A stretch of DNA of 64,000 nt from Polyangiaceae bacterium. Lineage in GTDB: Bacteria; Myxococcota_A; Polyangia; Polyangiales; Polyangiaceae. The notes below the pieces were generated by a model that did not search any database, was not told where the DNA came from, and was given only the letters and a program-made list of their open reading frames with translations. Shown here piece after piece: positions 51,348 through 61,247 of this stretch (its first letter is position 1; every line of letters begins with the position of its first letter). Made by a program: the position numbers and the translations under genes. The stretch is from contig JAHBVX010000004.1 in NCBI GenBank assembly GCA_019637295.1, positions 496,001 to 560,000 on the forward strand. Direction: 5' to 3'.

Positions 51348-51722
51348 ATGTCACCGGTCACCCGCTACGTCCTCGAGACGGTCGTGACGCTCCTGGCGAT
51401 CATCGCGCTGGGCGCGCTGGTGCTGTTCGCTGCCCGGCGCGCGGGCGTTGGGCGCGTGGCCGGACCGCTCTCCCTCGTCGGGCGCCTGCCCCTGGACGGA
51501 AGACGGGCCATCTACTTGGTGCGAGTGGGCAAGACGGTCATCGTGGTTGGCGCCAGCGAGGCGGGACTATCGAAGCTGGGCGAGCTCTCGGACGAGGGCC
51601 TCGAGCTCGACGACGCCCCGGTCCCCGCTGCCAGCCCCTTCGCCGCCATCCTGGCTCGGGCGCTGCGCAGATCCGACGCGCCCGCGTCTGGGGCGGGAGA
51701 GGGCAAGCCCCATGTCGACTAG
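51348..51722 (+). CDS. FliO-like small membrane protein
   Basis: This 124-residue protein has one N-terminal helix (VVTLLAIIALGALVLFAAR) and a short soluble domain (GPLSLVGRLPLDGRRAIYLVRVGKTVIVVGASEAG), the pattern of FliO. FliO helps FliP assemble. It overlaps the fliP-like gene by 11 bp, which supports the call. No other flagellar or type III genes are in the window. Confidence 0.7.
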   Translation: MSPVTRYVLETVVTLLAIIALGALVLFAARRAGVGRVAGPLSLVGRLPLDGRRAIYLVRVGKTVIVVGASEAGLSKLGELSDEGLELDDAPVPAASPFAAILARALRRSDAPASGAGEGKPHVD

Positions 51723-52482
51723 CGCCGCTGCACGGCGCTGGGTGCTGCCCGGGGCGACGGCGGCGGCGCTCCTGCTGCACGCGAGCGGGGCGGCGGCGCA
51801 GCCTGCGCGCGCCGCCGACGACATCTTGTCGCGCCCGGTGGCGTTGGTGGTCGCGCTGGCGCTGGTCACGTTGCTGCCGTTCGCCTTCATGACGCTCACC
51901 GCGTTCGTGAAGATCTCTACCGTGCTGCAGATCGTCCGCGGCGCGATCGGCGCGCAGAACGTCCCGTCGAACACCGTCGTGATGGCGCTCTCTGCGGCGC
52001 TCACGGTGCTGGCCATGGCGCCGGTTGGCTCCCGAATCGCCGACCGCGCCGGCCCGCTCTTCGCCGACGACAAGGCGCGTGACACCACGGAGCTCGTGAG
52101 CAGCCTCGTAGACGCTACCCGCGAGCCGCTGCGGGCGTTCCTCAAGGCCAATGCCTCGGAGCGCGAGCGAGGACGCTTCTACGAGGTGGCCCGCTTGGCG
52201 CGGCCCGAGGCCGAGCGGGATCGCGTGGGGAGGGACGACTTCGTGATCCTGATCCCCGCTTTCATGGTCAGCGAGCTAATCGCCGCGTTCGCGATCGGTT
52301 TCGCCATCTACTTGCCATTTCTGATCATCGACCTGGTCGTCTCCAACGTGCTCTTGGCGCTGGGCATGCAGATGATGAACCCCACCCAAGTGAGCCTCCC
52401 CTTCAAGCTGCTGCTGTTCGTCGCCGTGGACGGCTGGGGCCTGTTGGCCCAGGCGCTGGTGACCGGCTACCGGGTCAGTTAG
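51712..52482 (+). CDS. FliP/SctR-like type III export gate protein
   Basis: This 256-residue protein has a cleavable-looking signal peptide, as in FliP. The core includes FAFMTLTAFVKISTVLQIVRGAIG, IPAFMVSELIAAFAIGFAIYLPFLIIDLVVSNVLLALGM, and SLPFKLLLFVAVDGW. FliP forms the export gate with FliQ and FliR. Neither is present within the window, so the pair is isolated or part of a scattered type III set. A 350-bp gap follows. Confidence 0.85.
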   Translation: MSTSAAARRWVLPGATAAALLLHASGAAAQPARAADDILSRPVALVVALALVTLLPFAFMTLTAFVKISTVLQIVRGAIGAQNVPSNTVVMALSAALTVLAMAPVGSRIADRAGPLFADDKARDTTELVSSLVDATREPLRAFLKANASERERGRFYEVARLARPEAERDRVGRDDFVILIPAFMVSELIAAFAIGFAIYLPFLIIDLVVSNVLLALGMQMMNPTQVSLPFKLLLFVAVDGWGLLAQALVTGYRVS

Positions 52483-52832
52483 CGCGGCGCTCGCGGATCA
52501 CGGGCTGCCGATTGGGCTCCGCGGGCGGGGCTCGGGTGGCCCTGGCGGCGCAGGTCTCCACTTCTGGGGCTAGAAGCGGTGTTTCTGCCTTGCGGCCAGC
52601 GCCGGTCATGCGAAGATGTGACCCGGGGCGAACGTCGCCGGTACCGTGGAAACTCCTCTGTCTTCAGCACCCTTCGTGGAGAGGAACCGCACCCCGGCGG
52701 CGCGCGCGCTTCGGCAGCATTATGCTGCAACCCTTCATTCGGGGCCCGCGGCTCATCCGATTGATGGGAGTGATTTGCGCGAGATGATCTTGGAGAAGCG
52801 CTGGCGAGCCGCAACAAAGAACGAGTTGGTCA
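52483..52832. other. 350-bp region between fliP and the RRM gene
   Basis: I see no gene here. A possible hairpin pairs TCCTCT (52654-52659) with AGAGGA (52680-52685). The last part probably serves as a leader for the RNA-binding protein gene, in which structured leaders are common. No clear ribosome-binding site precedes the ATG at 52833. Confidence 0.4.
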
Positions 52833-53399
52833 ATGAGTAGCAAGCTGTACGTTGGGAACCTGTCCTTTCACACGACGGAGGACGCGGTCATGCAGGCGTT
52901 CGCCGAACACGGCAACGTCACCGAGGTGAAACTGGTTCTCGACCGCGAAACGGGACGGTCGCGCGGGTTCGCGTTCGTGCAGATGGGCAGCGAGGAGGAC
53001 GCCAAGAAGGCGATGGAGGCCATGAACGGCTTCAGCTTGGACGGCCGCGAGCTGCGCGTGAACGAAGCCGAGGAGCGCCGTCCGCGCAGCGGCGGCGGCG
53101 GCGGTTACGGCGGTGGTGGCGGCGGCTACGGCGGCGGCGGGGGTGGCGGCTACGGCGGCGGTGGCGGTGGCAGCTGCAACGGCAGTAGCGGTGGCAGACG
53201 CAGCAGCGGCAGCAACAGCGGCAGCAACGGCAGTGGCAGGCGCAGATGGGGGCAGTGGCAGCGGACGCGGCGGACGGCGCGAGCGCGGCGGCGGCGGCGG
53301 CGGCGATTGGTGAGAGCTCGCGGTGGAGGCCCCGGCGGCAGCGGCAGCTGGCGCCGGGGGACCGCCGCGAGCGGACCGCCGCTCGCCGGCGCGACGTGA
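52833..53399 (+). CDS. RRM RNA-binding protein with Gly-rich tail, frame disrupted
   Basis: Residues 1-80 are a complete RRM: KLYVGNLSF (RNP2) and RGFAFVQM (RNP1). A Gly/Tyr-rich tail follows. In this frame the tail turns into an Arg-rich stretch ending at 53399. In frame +1 the sequence ends at 53313 with RGGRRERGGGGGGDW, the usual end of such proteins. A one-base insertion or two-base deletion in the GGC/GGT run would explain this. It is either a sequencing error or true slippage. Cold-inducible RRM proteins of this kind act as RNA chaperones. Confidence 0.75.
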   Translation: MSSKLYVGNLSFHTTEDAVMQAFAEHGNVTEVKLVLDRETGRSRGFAFVQMGSEEDAKKAMEAMNGFSLDGRELRVNEAEERRPRSGGGGGYGGGGGGYGGGGGGGYGGGGGGSCNGSSGGRRSSGSNSGSNGSGRRRWGQWQRTRRTARARRRRRRRLVRARGGGPGGSGSWRRGTAASGPPLAGAT

Positions 53400-53428
53400 C
53401 CGCGTCGAACCGGCAGGCGGCGCTCACG

Positions 53429-53908
53429 TCAGTCGCACCAGCACTGCGGCAGACCCGTGGGCGAGAACTGGCCGTTGCGCTCCTTGGCGCAAACACCGGA
53501 GTACTTGCCACCTAGATCGCGGCAGACGAACGAGCACTCACGCTGCGAGAAGTACCCTCCGTTGCACGACAAGATGCGATCCCCCTGGCAGGCGACTCCG
53601 TCGGGGGAGCAGCGCGGATAGCAGGCCACGACCCAGGCCGACTTGCTGGTGGAGCCTTGTTCGAGCTCGGCGCAGGTGGTCGCCTCCATGGCGTCGGCGC
53701 ACTTCTCGGGAAAATGAGAGGCCAGACAGCGCTCCTTGCACAGGGCGTCCTGGTCGATACCCGGACACTGCGCCGTCTTCTCGCAGATCCGCACGCAGCG
53801 CTGCTCCTCTTCCCCGGGGTCGGGCAGCGCGACGCAGTTGGCGAGGGCCGCCAGCAGTGGCACGAGCAGGCGCCCTCTCGCGAACCGGACCGCCATGGAC
53901 GGGGGCAT
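53429..53908 (-). CDS. Cys-rich lipoprotein of unknown function
   Basis: This 159-residue protein has a lipoprotein signal (LAALANC). The mature part has 14 or more cysteines spread in pairs (CVRICEKTAQC, CKERCLASHF, CYPRCSPDGVACQG, CSFVCRDLGG, LPQCWC), probably disulfide-bonded outside the cytoplasm. I start at the ATG at 53908; an ATG at 53896 is also possible. It is convergent with the RRM gene. No function is recognised. Confidence 0.7.
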   Translation of the reverse strand: MPPSMAVRFARGRLLVPLLAALANCVALPDPGEEEQRCVRICEKTAQCPGIDQDALCKERCLASHFPEKCADAMEATTCAELEQGSTSKSAWVVACYPRCSPDGVACQGDRILSCNGGYFSQRECSFVCRDLGGKYSGVCAKERNGQFSPTGLPQCWCD

Positions 53909-54057
53909 ATCATCGGCTGCGAAGCGGCACCACCAGGCCCGAGGCACCGATTCTCGAGCGATGGAGCCGGCGGCTCGCGCCTCCCGGTCAGGGCCGTGCG
54001 GGAATATTCCGGAAATTCGCTGGTTTCCCTCGCGCATGCGGGCACCGTGTAGTGTTG

Positions 54058-54085
54058 TTGACACGGGGTGCGACGTCGTTAGGAT
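54058..54085 (+). promoter_or_regulatory. Sigma-70-type promoter of the Gld-like ABC operon
   Basis: TTGACA (54058-54063) and TAGGAT (54080-54085) are 16 bp apart. The start of transcription would lie near 54092, giving a leader of about 80 bases. A hairpin CGGGGCCCTTGCCCCG (54144-54159) sits just before the ribosome-binding site GGAGG. The rest of the 263-bp gap holds no gene. Confidence 0.55.
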
Positions 54086-54171
54086 GCGCCGGCCCGAGCG
54101 CAGCGGCCCTGCCCGTCGCCCTTCGGCTTAACGAATGATGCTTCGGGGCCCTTGCCCCGTGTGGAGGTCGG

Positions 54172-55383
54172 ATGGCAACCGACGTGATGATCGCCGCGAG
54201 CGGCCTGACCAAGAGATTCGGCTCCGTTCGCGCGCTCGACAAAGTCAGCTTCGAAGTTCAGAAAGGTGAGGTCGTCGGCTTCCTCGGTCCAAACGGGGCC
54301 GGAAAGTCCACGACCATGCGCATCCTGACCTGCTTCATCTCCCCCTCCGCGGGGACCGCGAAGGTGCGCGGGCACGACGTATTCGAGGAGCCCCTGGCGG
54401 TCCGAAAATCGCTCGGGTACCTGCCTCAGCGCGCCCCGCTGTACACGGACATGAACGTGTACGAGTACCTGCAGTTCGCCGCGTCGGTGCGCGGGCTGGA
54501 CGACTCCACCTTCCGTAAGCGGATGAAGCGCGTGGTGGAGGTCTGCGGTCTGGCCCAGACGCTGGGCAAAGACATCGGCACGCTGTCGCACGGCTTTCGC
54601 CAGCGCGTCGGCTTGGGGCAAGCGCTGATCCACGATCCCGCCATCCTGATCTTGGACGAGCCCACCAGCGATCTCGACCCGAACGAGAAAGCGGAGGTGC
54701 TCAAGTACATCAAAGAGATCGGACAGGACCGCACCATTCTACTGTCCACCCACAACCTGTCCGAGGTGGAGGAGGCCTGCGCCCGCGCCATCATCATCAG
54801 CAAGGGCCGCGTGGTCGCGGACGGCCCCCTCGACGACATCCGGGCCAAGACCGGCGCCGTGCGCTACATCGTCACCGTCGACGAGAAGAAGACGCTGAAG
54901 AACGGCGGCGCGCCAAAGGCCGCCGAGGTGAAGGCCGCGCTGGAAGCCATCGACGGCGCGCGCACCATTCGCGAGCTGCCAACCGACGAGACCGCTCACA
55001 AGTTCGAGGTCGGCGGCGACAAGGCGGGCGACCTACGCCGAGAGCTGTACGGTCTGATGGTGGCCAAGGGCTGGATCTTGCTCGAGCTGCGGCGCGAGGC
55101 GCAGAGCCTCGACGCCGTGTTCCGCGATCTGACCCGCAGCGACGAGCGCCTCGACCGAGGCTATGCCCCGGATGAGGACGACGATTCGGACGACGACGAC
55201 GCGACGACGGCGGCCGACGACGACGATTCGGACGACGACGATTCGGACGACGACGATTCGGACGACGACGATTCGGACGACGACGATTCGGACGACGACG
55301 ATTCGGACGACGACGATTCGGACGACGACGATTCGGACGATGACGACGACGACGACGACGACGGCGACAAGGACAAGGACTGA
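54172..55383 (+). CDS. ABC transporter ATPase, GldA-like, with acidic repeat tail
   Basis: This is a 403-residue protein. Residues 1-310 are a standard ABC ATPase: Walker A GPNGAGKST, the Q-loop region, a signature in LSHGFRQRVGLGQAL (variant of LSGGQ), Walker B ILILDEPTSDLDP and the H-loop His. The final 60 or so residues are nearly pure Asp/Ser, encoded by a perfect 15-bp repeat. With the next three genes it resembles the GldA/F/G gliding-associated ABC set and related myxobacterial clusters. Confidence 0.9.
   Translation: MATDVMIAASGLTKRFGSVRALDKVSFEVQKGEVVGFLGPNGAGKSTTMRILTCFISPSAGTAKVRGHDVFEEPLAVRKSLGYLPQRAPLYTDMNVYEYLQFAASVRGLDDSTFRKRMKRVVEVCGLAQTLGKDIGTLSHGFRQRVGLGQALIHDPAILILDEPTSDLDPNEKAEVLKYIKEIGQDRTILLSTHNLSEVEEACARAIIISKGRVVADGPLDDIRAKTGAVRYIVTVDEKKTLKNGGAPKAAEVKAALEAIDGARTIRELPTDETAHKFEVGGDKAGDLRRELYGLMVAKGWILLELRREAQSLDAVFRDLTRSDERLDRGYAPDEDDDSDDDDATTAADDDDSDDDDSDDDDSDDDDSDDDDSDDDDSDDDDSDDDDSDDDDDDDDDGDKDKD
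55216..55335 (+). repeat. Tandem repeat, 8 perfect copies of GACGACGACGATTCG
   Basis: Eight identical 15-bp units (Asp-Asp-Asp-Asp-Ser) run without a mismatch in the 3' end of the ATPase gene. The unit is a multiple of three, so copy-number change keeps the frame. The identity suggests recent expansion or conversion. Confidence 0.95.
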
Positions 55384-55386
55384 CTC

Positions 55387-56121
55387 ATGTCACCTCTCTT
55401 GACGATTGCGCGGCGCGAGTTCCGCTCTTACTTCGACTCACCCCTGGCCTACGTGGTCATCTGCCTGAGTTTTCTCGCGCTGGGCTTGATGTTCTTCATC
55501 TACCGGGGCGGCTTCTGGCAGGCAGACAAGGCCAGCCTGCAGGCCATGTTCGAGTACGCCCCGTTCGGCCTGTCCGCGTTGGTAGTGCCCGTGGTCACCA
55601 TGCGATTGCTCGCAGAGGAGCGGCGCAGCGGCACCCTGGAGATGCTCATCACCTTGCCCGTTCGCGACAGCGACGTGATCCTGGGCAAGTACCTGGGCGC
55701 CCTCGGCTTGGTGCTCGTGCTGGTGGTCACGACCTTGATCTACCCGCTAGCGATGTTCCGTTTCCCGTGGCACCTCGGTCCCCTCGACATGGGTCCGGTC
55801 CTGTCCGGGTACCTGGGGCTCGTGTTGTTCAGCGCCGCAGCCACCGCCATCGGGCTCCTGATCAGCGCGCTCACGGACAGCCAAGCCGTGGCCTTCTTCA
55901 TCACCTTCTTCGTGCTCGTGGCGCTGTGGCTCATCGGCTTCGGTGCGGACGCAGCCCCCGGGACTGTGGGCACGGTGCTGCAGTACGTGAGCTTCCAGAA
56001 GCACTTCGAGGGCTTTGCCAAGGGCCTGATCGACATCCGGGACGTACTCTTTTTCCTCAGCGTGACCGTGCTGGCGCTGGTGGTTGCTTTCCGCGCCCTC
56101 GAGCGGCGCAAGTGGGCGTGA
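55387..56121 (+). CDS. ABC-2 permease, GldF-like
   Basis: This 244-residue membrane protein has six hydrophobic segments and the ABC-2 pattern (LTIARREFRSYFDSPLAYVVICLSF, LLAEERRSGTLEMLITLPVRDSDVILGKYLG). It pairs with the ATPase encoded 3 bp upstream. Related GldF proteins form part of an ABC complex tied to gliding in Bacteroidetes. In myxobacteria the same set may serve another envelope role. Confidence 0.88.
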   Translation: MSPLLTIARREFRSYFDSPLAYVVICLSFLALGLMFFIYRGGFWQADKASLQAMFEYAPFGLSALVVPVVTMRLLAEERRSGTLEMLITLPVRDSDVILGKYLGALGLVLVLVVTTLIYPLAMFRFPWHLGPLDMGPVLSGYLGLVLFSAAATAIGLLISALTDSQAVAFFITFFVLVALWLIGFGADAAPGTVGTVLQYVSFQKHFEGFAKGLIDIRDVLFFLSVTVLALVVAFRALERRKWA

Positions 56122-56124
56122 CAG

Positions 56125-57966
56125 ATGGCGACGGAAGACAAGAAGAAGAAGGCAGCGACGCAGACGGGGTTCTACCTCGTGGTGCTCGCCGGCATCGCCG
56201 TGATGGCCAACGTCATCGCGTTCGGGCTGAACTATCGCTTCGACGTGACCAAGACCGAGCGCTACACGCTCAGCCAAGGCAGCGCACGACTGGTGGCGGA
56301 TCTGAACTCACCCATCGAGGTCGAGGCCTACGTCACCCGCGGCCTGGCGCAGCTCGACACCTTCGTCCGTGACTTGACGGACCTGCTCAAGGAGTACGAG
56401 CGCGCCGGCAAGGGCAAGTTCAAGTTCACGCTGATCGAGGCGAAGACGGACGAGGAACGCGAGCAAGCCAAGGAGGCTGGCCTGCAAGAGATGGCGTTCG
56501 GGGAGACCAGCGCCACCGGCAGCGATCAGGCCTCGATCGCCCAGGGCTACATGGGCCTGGTCTTCAAGTACGGCAGCGAGAAGGGCGTCATCCCGCAGCT
56601 CGCCCCGGGTCGTTCGGAGGGTCTGGAGTTCTGGATCACCAACAAGATCCGCGAGGTGCGTGACAAGTCCGAGGACATCAAGCACCGCATCGGGATCATC
56701 ACGGGCAAAGACGAGCTCAAGCTCAGCGACACGAACCTGGTTCCCAAGCAGGGCCGGGGCGGAGCGCCGAGTATTCAGAGCATCCTCGAGCAGGCATTCC
56801 CCTTCTACAAGATCGAGAACGTCGATCTGAAGGACGGGGAGGAAGCGATCGATGCAGAGCTGGACGGGGTGATGATCACCCAGCCGCGCAAGGACTACTC
56901 CGACAAGGAGCTGCGCCGCATCGACGAGTTCCTAATGCGCGGCAACAAGTCCTTGGTCGTGTACGCCTCAGCGGTGGGTCTGAAACCGCAGGACGCCAGC
57001 ATGACCGCCAGCCTGAACTGGCACAACCTGGACAAGCTGCTCACGGGCTACGGGCTGGGCGTCAAGAAGAACGCGATCTTGGATCACGGCGCGCAGTTCC
57101 GGCTGCCCATCATGACGGCCACCGGCGGCATCTCCTCCATTCGCCACCCCGGTATCGCGCACGTCATCAACGACCCTCGCTTCAGCGACGACGAGAAGTT
57201 GCTCGACACCGGTTTCGCGGGCTTCTTCCGCATGGACGAGATCGCGTTTCCCTTCCCCTCCAGCATCGAGCTCTTGAAGGACAAGCAAGGGGACGACGTG
57301 AAGATCTACGCCGTCGCGCGCTCCACGCCCGCCGCCAGCGTGCACGAGGGCGAGAGCATGGACATGAAGCTGCAGCCGGAGTGGAAGCCCAAGCCGCCCT
57401 ATGGCCAGCACATCATCGCCGCCGTGGCGGAGGGCAACCTCAAAGCCGCCCTCGGCGAGGGGGACGGCGTGAGCATGCCGGCCAAGGCCGCCGAGCCGTC
57501 CCGGGTCTTGGTCATCGCCTCCAGCCAGTTCATAACGAACCCCTTCGCCTACTCCGGCAACGGCCCGGAGCTTGGCGGGCAGTTCGCGATGATGGGCAAC
57601 ATCGGCGGAGACCAGCAGCTGCAGATGATCGCGCAGCCCTACGCCCAGCGCTATCTGACCAACACCATCCTGAGCGTCAAGAACACGCTGGACTGGATGA
57701 GCGGGGACGCCGATCTGCTGGCGGCCAGCGCGAAGATCCTGGGAGACCCCAACCTCACCTACACCAGCATCGCCAAGCCGAACATCAGCGCGGAGGACGA
57801 CGAGGCCGCGATTCGCAAGAAGGACGAGGAGTACCGGCAGAAGCGCAAGGCTCTGCAACAGCAGGTGCAGTGGTCGCTGACGCTGGGCATGCCGGTACTG
57901 TTCGCGTTGTTCGGTATCGGTCGTTGGCGCTACCGCCAGAACAAGAAGCTCTCGCACAAGGTGTGA
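56125..57966 (+). CDS. GldG-like ABC-associated membrane protein
   Basis: This 613-residue protein has one N-terminal membrane helix and a C-terminal one (LTLGMPVLFALFGIGRWRYR). A large extracytoplasmic part lies between them (RYTLSQGSARLVADLNSPIEVEAYVTRGL, VDLKDGEEAIDAELDGVMI), matching the GldG/IFT52-like transport family. It starts 3 bp after the permease gene. The middle domain probably binds the transported polymer or a partner protein. Confidence 0.82.
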   Translation: MATEDKKKKAATQTGFYLVVLAGIAVMANVIAFGLNYRFDVTKTERYTLSQGSARLVADLNSPIEVEAYVTRGLAQLDTFVRDLTDLLKEYERAGKGKFKFTLIEAKTDEEREQAKEAGLQEMAFGETSATGSDQASIAQGYMGLVFKYGSEKGVIPQLAPGRSEGLEFWITNKIREVRDKSEDIKHRIGIITGKDELKLSDTNLVPKQGRGGAPSIQSILEQAFPFYKIENVDLKDGEEAIDAELDGVMITQPRKDYSDKELRRIDEFLMRGNKSLVVYASAVGLKPQDASMTASLNWHNLDKLLTGYGLGVKKNAILDHGAQFRLPIMTATGGISSIRHPGIAHVINDPRFSDDEKLLDTGFAGFFRMDEIAFPFPSSIELLKDKQGDDVKIYAVARSTPAASVHEGESMDMKLQPEWKPKPPYGQHIIAAVAEGNLKAALGEGDGVSMPAKAAEPSRVLVIASSQFITNPFAYSGNGPELGGQFAMMGNIGGDQQLQMIAQPYAQRYLTNTILSVKNTLDWMSGDADLLAASAKILGDPNLTYTSIAKPNISAEDDEAAIRKKDEEYRQKRKALQQQVQWSLTLGMPVLFALFGIGRWRYRQNKKLSHKV

Positions 57967-57968
57967 TC

Positions 57969-59054
57969 ATGGCCGTCGCGATGGACAAGAAGTTGGGTGT
58001 CGCCGTTGCCGCGCTCGTCGCGTTGGGCGGCATCTACTACATGCAGCAGAAGAAGCAGAAGGAGGAGCACGCCGGCTACACGGCGGAGACTCGCAAAGCT
58101 GATTTGCCCAAGCTCGGCGTGACGGAAGAGCAGACCAAGGCCGTCGACAAGATCGTGATCAAGAAGGCCGCCGGCGACGCGGGACCCGCGAGCGAGATCA
58201 CGCTCGAGAAGAAGGCTGACAAGTGGATGGTGGCGGCGCCCGTGTCGGCCCTGGCCAACGAGACCAACGTCAAGAGCCTCCTGGACAACCTGAAGTCGCT
58301 CGAAATCAAGGAGTCCATCGACGGCAAGGCGGACTCCTATGCCAAGTACGGCCTGACCGACGACAAGGCGCTGCGCGTGGTATTCAACAAGGGCAGCGAC
58401 GCCGTCGCGGATCTCTATTTCGGAGACAGCGGCTCACGCGGACAGATGACGCGAATCGCTGGGCGCGACGGCGTGTACTCGGTCAAGGGCTACTCGAGCT
58501 ACTTGTATGACCGCGAACTGAAAGACTGGCGCGACCGAGCGCTGTTCAAGTTCGAAGAAGACAAGGTCAAGGCCGTGGACATCACGAACGAGCACGGCAC
58601 TTTCGCCTTCGTGAAGGACGGGGACAAGTGGTCCGCGAAGTTCAAGAAGGTCAAGACTCCCATGGCCACCGCGCTCGCGAAGTTCGACGACGCCAAGGTC
58701 AAGGACGCCATCCGCGCCTACAAGGCGCTGAACGCAGACGGTTTTGCCGAGGGCAAGCAGGCGAGCGACGTGGGCCTCGAGGCCCCGGCGGCCACCATCA
58801 CCTTCACCCTCGACGACGGGGCGAAGAAGACGCTCTTCATCGGCGCTAGCGCGGAAGGCACGAGCCGATGGGCTCGGATGGACGGCAGCGACGAGATCGT
58901 CAGCGTCGGCTCCTGGGCCGCGGACTGGGCCCTCGGCAACCTGGAGAAGTACCAGAAGGCCGAGGAGAAGCCCGGCGACAAGCCCGACGACGCGCCGCTG
59001 GACATGCCCGGGATGCCCGGAATGCCCGGGATGCCGGGCATGGAAGGTCACTGA
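57969..59054 (+). CDS. DUF4340-domain protein, operon partner of GldG
   Basis: This 361-residue protein has one N-terminal helix (LGVAVAALVALGGIYYM). A long extracytoplasmic DUF4340 domain follows (VDKIVIKK, LDNLKSLEIKESIDGK, YAKYGLTDD, YLYDRELKDWRDRALFKF). The tail ends in Met-Pro-Gly repeats and a His. DUF4340 proteins commonly accompany GldF/GldG-like ABC genes. It starts 2 bp after the GldG-like gene. Confidence 0.85.
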   Translation: MAVAMDKKLGVAVAALVALGGIYYMQQKKQKEEHAGYTAETRKADLPKLGVTEEQTKAVDKIVIKKAAGDAGPASEITLEKKADKWMVAAPVSALANETNVKSLLDNLKSLEIKESIDGKADSYAKYGLTDDKALRVVFNKGSDAVADLYFGDSGSRGQMTRIAGRDGVYSVKGYSSYLYDRELKDWRDRALFKFEEDKVKAVDITNEHGTFAFVKDGDKWSAKFKKVKTPMATALAKFDDAKVKDAIRAYKALNADGFAEGKQASDVGLEAPAATITFTLDDGAKKTLFIGASAEGTSRWARMDGSDEIVSVGSWAADWALGNLEKYQKAEEKPGDKPDDAPLDMPGMPGMPGMPGMEGH

Positions 59055-59139
59055 GCCCGCGCGCGACAGCGCCAATTTGCGGCGCATCGCCCGTGCATTG
59101 GCGGCGCTGACGCCGCTGCGGTAACTCTCGGCTCGAGCC

Positions 59140-60335
<1,196 letters not shown>

Positions 60336-60336
<1 letters not shown>

Positions 60337-61247
60337 TGCGGCACTTCTCCGAGCTGTCGGATCTGGGCCCGGCTGGGCTGGTCGCGATGCTGGACGCATC
60401 CGACAAGCACCTTCGCGATCGCAGCAGCAACTGCGCCCGCCCCCTCGCGCGCAAGAACATCGCCCTGGTGTTCGAGAAGGCCTCCACGCGCACGCGCCTC
60501 TCGCTAGAGGTCGCCGTGGCGGAGCTCGGCGGTCACCCGATCGTGATCGCCGGGGCGACGAGTCAGCTTGGCCGAGGGGAGCCCATCGCGGACACCGCGC
60601 GAGTGCTGGGGCGCATGGTCAATGCCATCACCTTCCGCACCAGCGGACACGACCGACTCCTGCAGATGATGCAGTTCGCCGGCGTGCCGGTGCTCAACGC
60701 GCTCACGGACGACAGCCATCCCATGCAGCTCTTGGCGGATCTGATGACGGTGCGTCGCGTGTCCGGCGACCTGTCCCGCCTTCGCTACGCCTGGATCGGG
60801 GATGGAAACAACATGGCAAACTCGTGGATCGAGGCGGCCGGCCTGCTCGGCCTCGAGCTGCGACTGGCCTGTCCGGAGGGTTACGACCCGAGCCCACGCG
60901 AGCTCGCGCGCGCGCGCGAGCGCGGCGCGCGAATCGAGGTCGTCCGCCGCCCAGAGGCAGCGGCGGAGGGCGCAGACGTGATCAGCACGGACGTGTTCTC
61001 CAGCATGGGCCAAGAGGCCGAGGCCGAGGCGCGCCGGAGGGCCTTCCTTGGTTTCTGCGTGGACGAGGAGCTCGTCGCGCGGGCCAACCCGACGGTGATC
61101 GTCCTGCATTGCCTGCCGGCACATCGCGGAGAAGAGATCAGCGCGGCCGTGCTCGAGGGGCCACGTAGCGTCGTCTGGGAGCAGGCCGAGGCACGCCTGC
61201 ACACGGCGAAAGCAGCACTCTGTTGGGCGCTTGGAGTCGATGACTGA
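60336..61247 (+). CDS. argF: Ornithine carbamoyltransferase
   Basis: This 303-residue enzyme has the carbamoyl-phosphate motif STRTR, the ornithine-side HCLPAHRGEEI, and WIGDGNNMANSWIEAAGLLG. It joins ornithine and carbamoyl phosphate to citrulline. The ATG at 60336 shares its first base with the argD stop. Its 3' end overlaps the P-type ATPase-like gene by 8 bp. Confidence 0.95.

Noticed and set aside
55216-55335. CRISPR array
   Set aside because: The units are identical and contiguous without spacers, and they are in frame within a coding sequence.
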